From Mycobacterium celatum (GTDB taxonomy: Bacteria; Actinomycetota; Actinomycetes; Mycobacteriales; Mycobacteriaceae): DNA of 64,000 bases. Both the position numbers and the translations under genes were made by a program. A model generated the notes under the pieces. That model saw only the letters and a list, made by a program, of their open reading frames with translations. It was not told the DNA's origin and searched no databases. Positions 63,540 to 64,000 of this stretch are shown piece after piece; position 1 is the first letter of the stretch; every line of letters starts with the position of its first letter. The DNA lies in contig NZ_LQOM01000006.1 in assembly GCF_002101595.1 (NCBI RefSeq), positions 1 through 64,000 on the forward strand, given 5' to 3'.

Positions 63540-64000
63540 GTGCTCTTCCGCCAACTGGAGTATTTCGTCGCGGTCGCCGAGGAACGCCACTTCGCCCGCG
63601 CGGCCGAGAAGTGCTATGTGTCGCAACCCGCGCTTTCCGCGGCGATCGCCAAGCTCGAACGCGAACTGGATGTCACGCTTATCAAACGCGGACGCAGCTT
63701 CGAGGGCCTCACCCCAGAGGGAGAGCGGTTGCTGGTGTGGGCCAAGCGGATAATCGCCGAACACGACGCTTTCCGCGACGAGGTACGCGCCATGAGGTCC
63801 GGGGTCGTCGGGACCCTGCGGCTGGGCGCCATACCTACTGCCTCGACCACTTCGTCTCTGGTGCTCTCAGCGTTCTGTTCGGCTCATCCGCTGGCCAAGG
63901 TGCAGATCCGTTCGCAGCTGGCGACCTCCGATCTGTACCGGCGGCTGCGCGGGTTTGAGCTCGACGCCGCCATCGTCCCCGTCGGGCCGGAAGAGACGCG
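63540..64000 (+). CDS. LysR family transcriptional regulator (5' part)
   Basis: The first 153 codons lie in the window. The winged helix-turn-helix is at about 4-62: FRQLEYFVAVAEERHFARAA, CYVSQPALSAAIAKLERELD and GLTPEGERLLVWAKRII. The effector domain begins at GTLRLGAIPTASTTSSLV. The GTG start at 63540 follows the very strong AAGGAGGT by three bases, which is close, but no later start fits the family. It is divergent from the broken catalase; whether it once regulated that gene, in the manner of OxyR, cannot be told. Confidence 0.88.
   Translation, partial: MLFRQLEYFVAVAEERHFARAAEKCYVSQPALSAAIAKLERELDVTLIKRGRSFEGLTPEGERLLVWAKRIIAEHDAFRDEVRAMRSGVVGTLRLGAIPTASTTSSLVLSAFCSAHPLAKVQIRSQLATSDLYRRLRGFELDAAIVPVGPEET

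Overview
This is a GC-rich mycobacterial chromosome segment. It carries an ESX-3 type VII secretion operon with PE and PPE genes, FadD/FadE lipid enzymes, the arabinosyltransferase AftD, a PPE-PPW protein and an aac(2')-Ic-type acetyltransferase. Gene order follows, in reverse orientation, the Mycobacterium tuberculosis interval from about Rv0288 down to Rv0235 (locus tags recalled from memory, not searched). Several insertions, losses and duplications point to a slow-growing non-tuberculous Mycobacterium; I do not name a species.

Layout. 1-9.3 kb: minus-strand ESX-3 operon eccA3-eccB3-eccC3-PE5-PPE4-esxG, cut at the left edge, with IdeR-like and Zur-like boxes in its promoter. 9.3-11.4 kb: a divergent second PPE gene closely related to PPE4. 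11.4-18.1 kb: SAM methyltransferase, VapBC toxin-antitoxin, DUF2236 oxygenase, two TetR regulators, a VOC protein, an alpha/beta hydrolase and a 2-hydroxyacid dehydrogenase. 18.2-24.0 kb: double-length acyl-CoA dehydrogenase FadE6, a DinB-family protein between two copies of one palindrome, FadD2, and a stand-alone LigD-type primase-polymerase.

24.2-28.7 kb is the accessory part. It holds a three-gene cassette (EspC-like protein with a YxxxD signal, WXG-type protein with a glycine-zipper C-terminus, four-helix membrane protein) that looks like a type VII toxin-immunity module. Next to it is an EccC/FtsK-like gene with a Phd-like N-terminus, broken by two one-base homopolymer expansions. As I recall, M. 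tuberculosis has oplA/narU-type genes here instead.

28.8-40.9 kb: Tat lipoprotein FecB2, 5-oxoprolinase subunits PxpBC, Aac(2')-Ic, then a nitrogen cluster (two tandem NarK transporters, a HemD/winged-helix protein, a CbiX-like chelatase, NirBD) and a heat-shock Hsp20 gene with HspR- and SigE/SigH-type promoter elements. 41-45.7 kb: PEP mutase-like enzyme and the Sdh1 succinate dehydrogenase operon. 45.8-55.1 kb: flavin reductase, 2OG-Fe(II) oxygenase, and the FadE5/FadA2/FabG4/HtdX set with a TetR gene. A shared TTACT-N4-(A/G)GTAA palindrome before fadE5, between fadA2 and fabG4, and before the tetR gene suggests one local regulon. 55.1-62.2 kb: LpqI glycosidase, a DUF2613 peptide, AftD and a lipase-maturation-factor-like protein. 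62.2-64 kb: a 5'-truncated catalase pseudogene, an orphan reading frame and the start of a LysR regulator at the right edge.

Five intergenic imperfect palindromes share the core CGGCGTGTCG and sit mostly between convergent genes. No tRNA, rRNA, CRISPR array or complete insertion sequence was seen.
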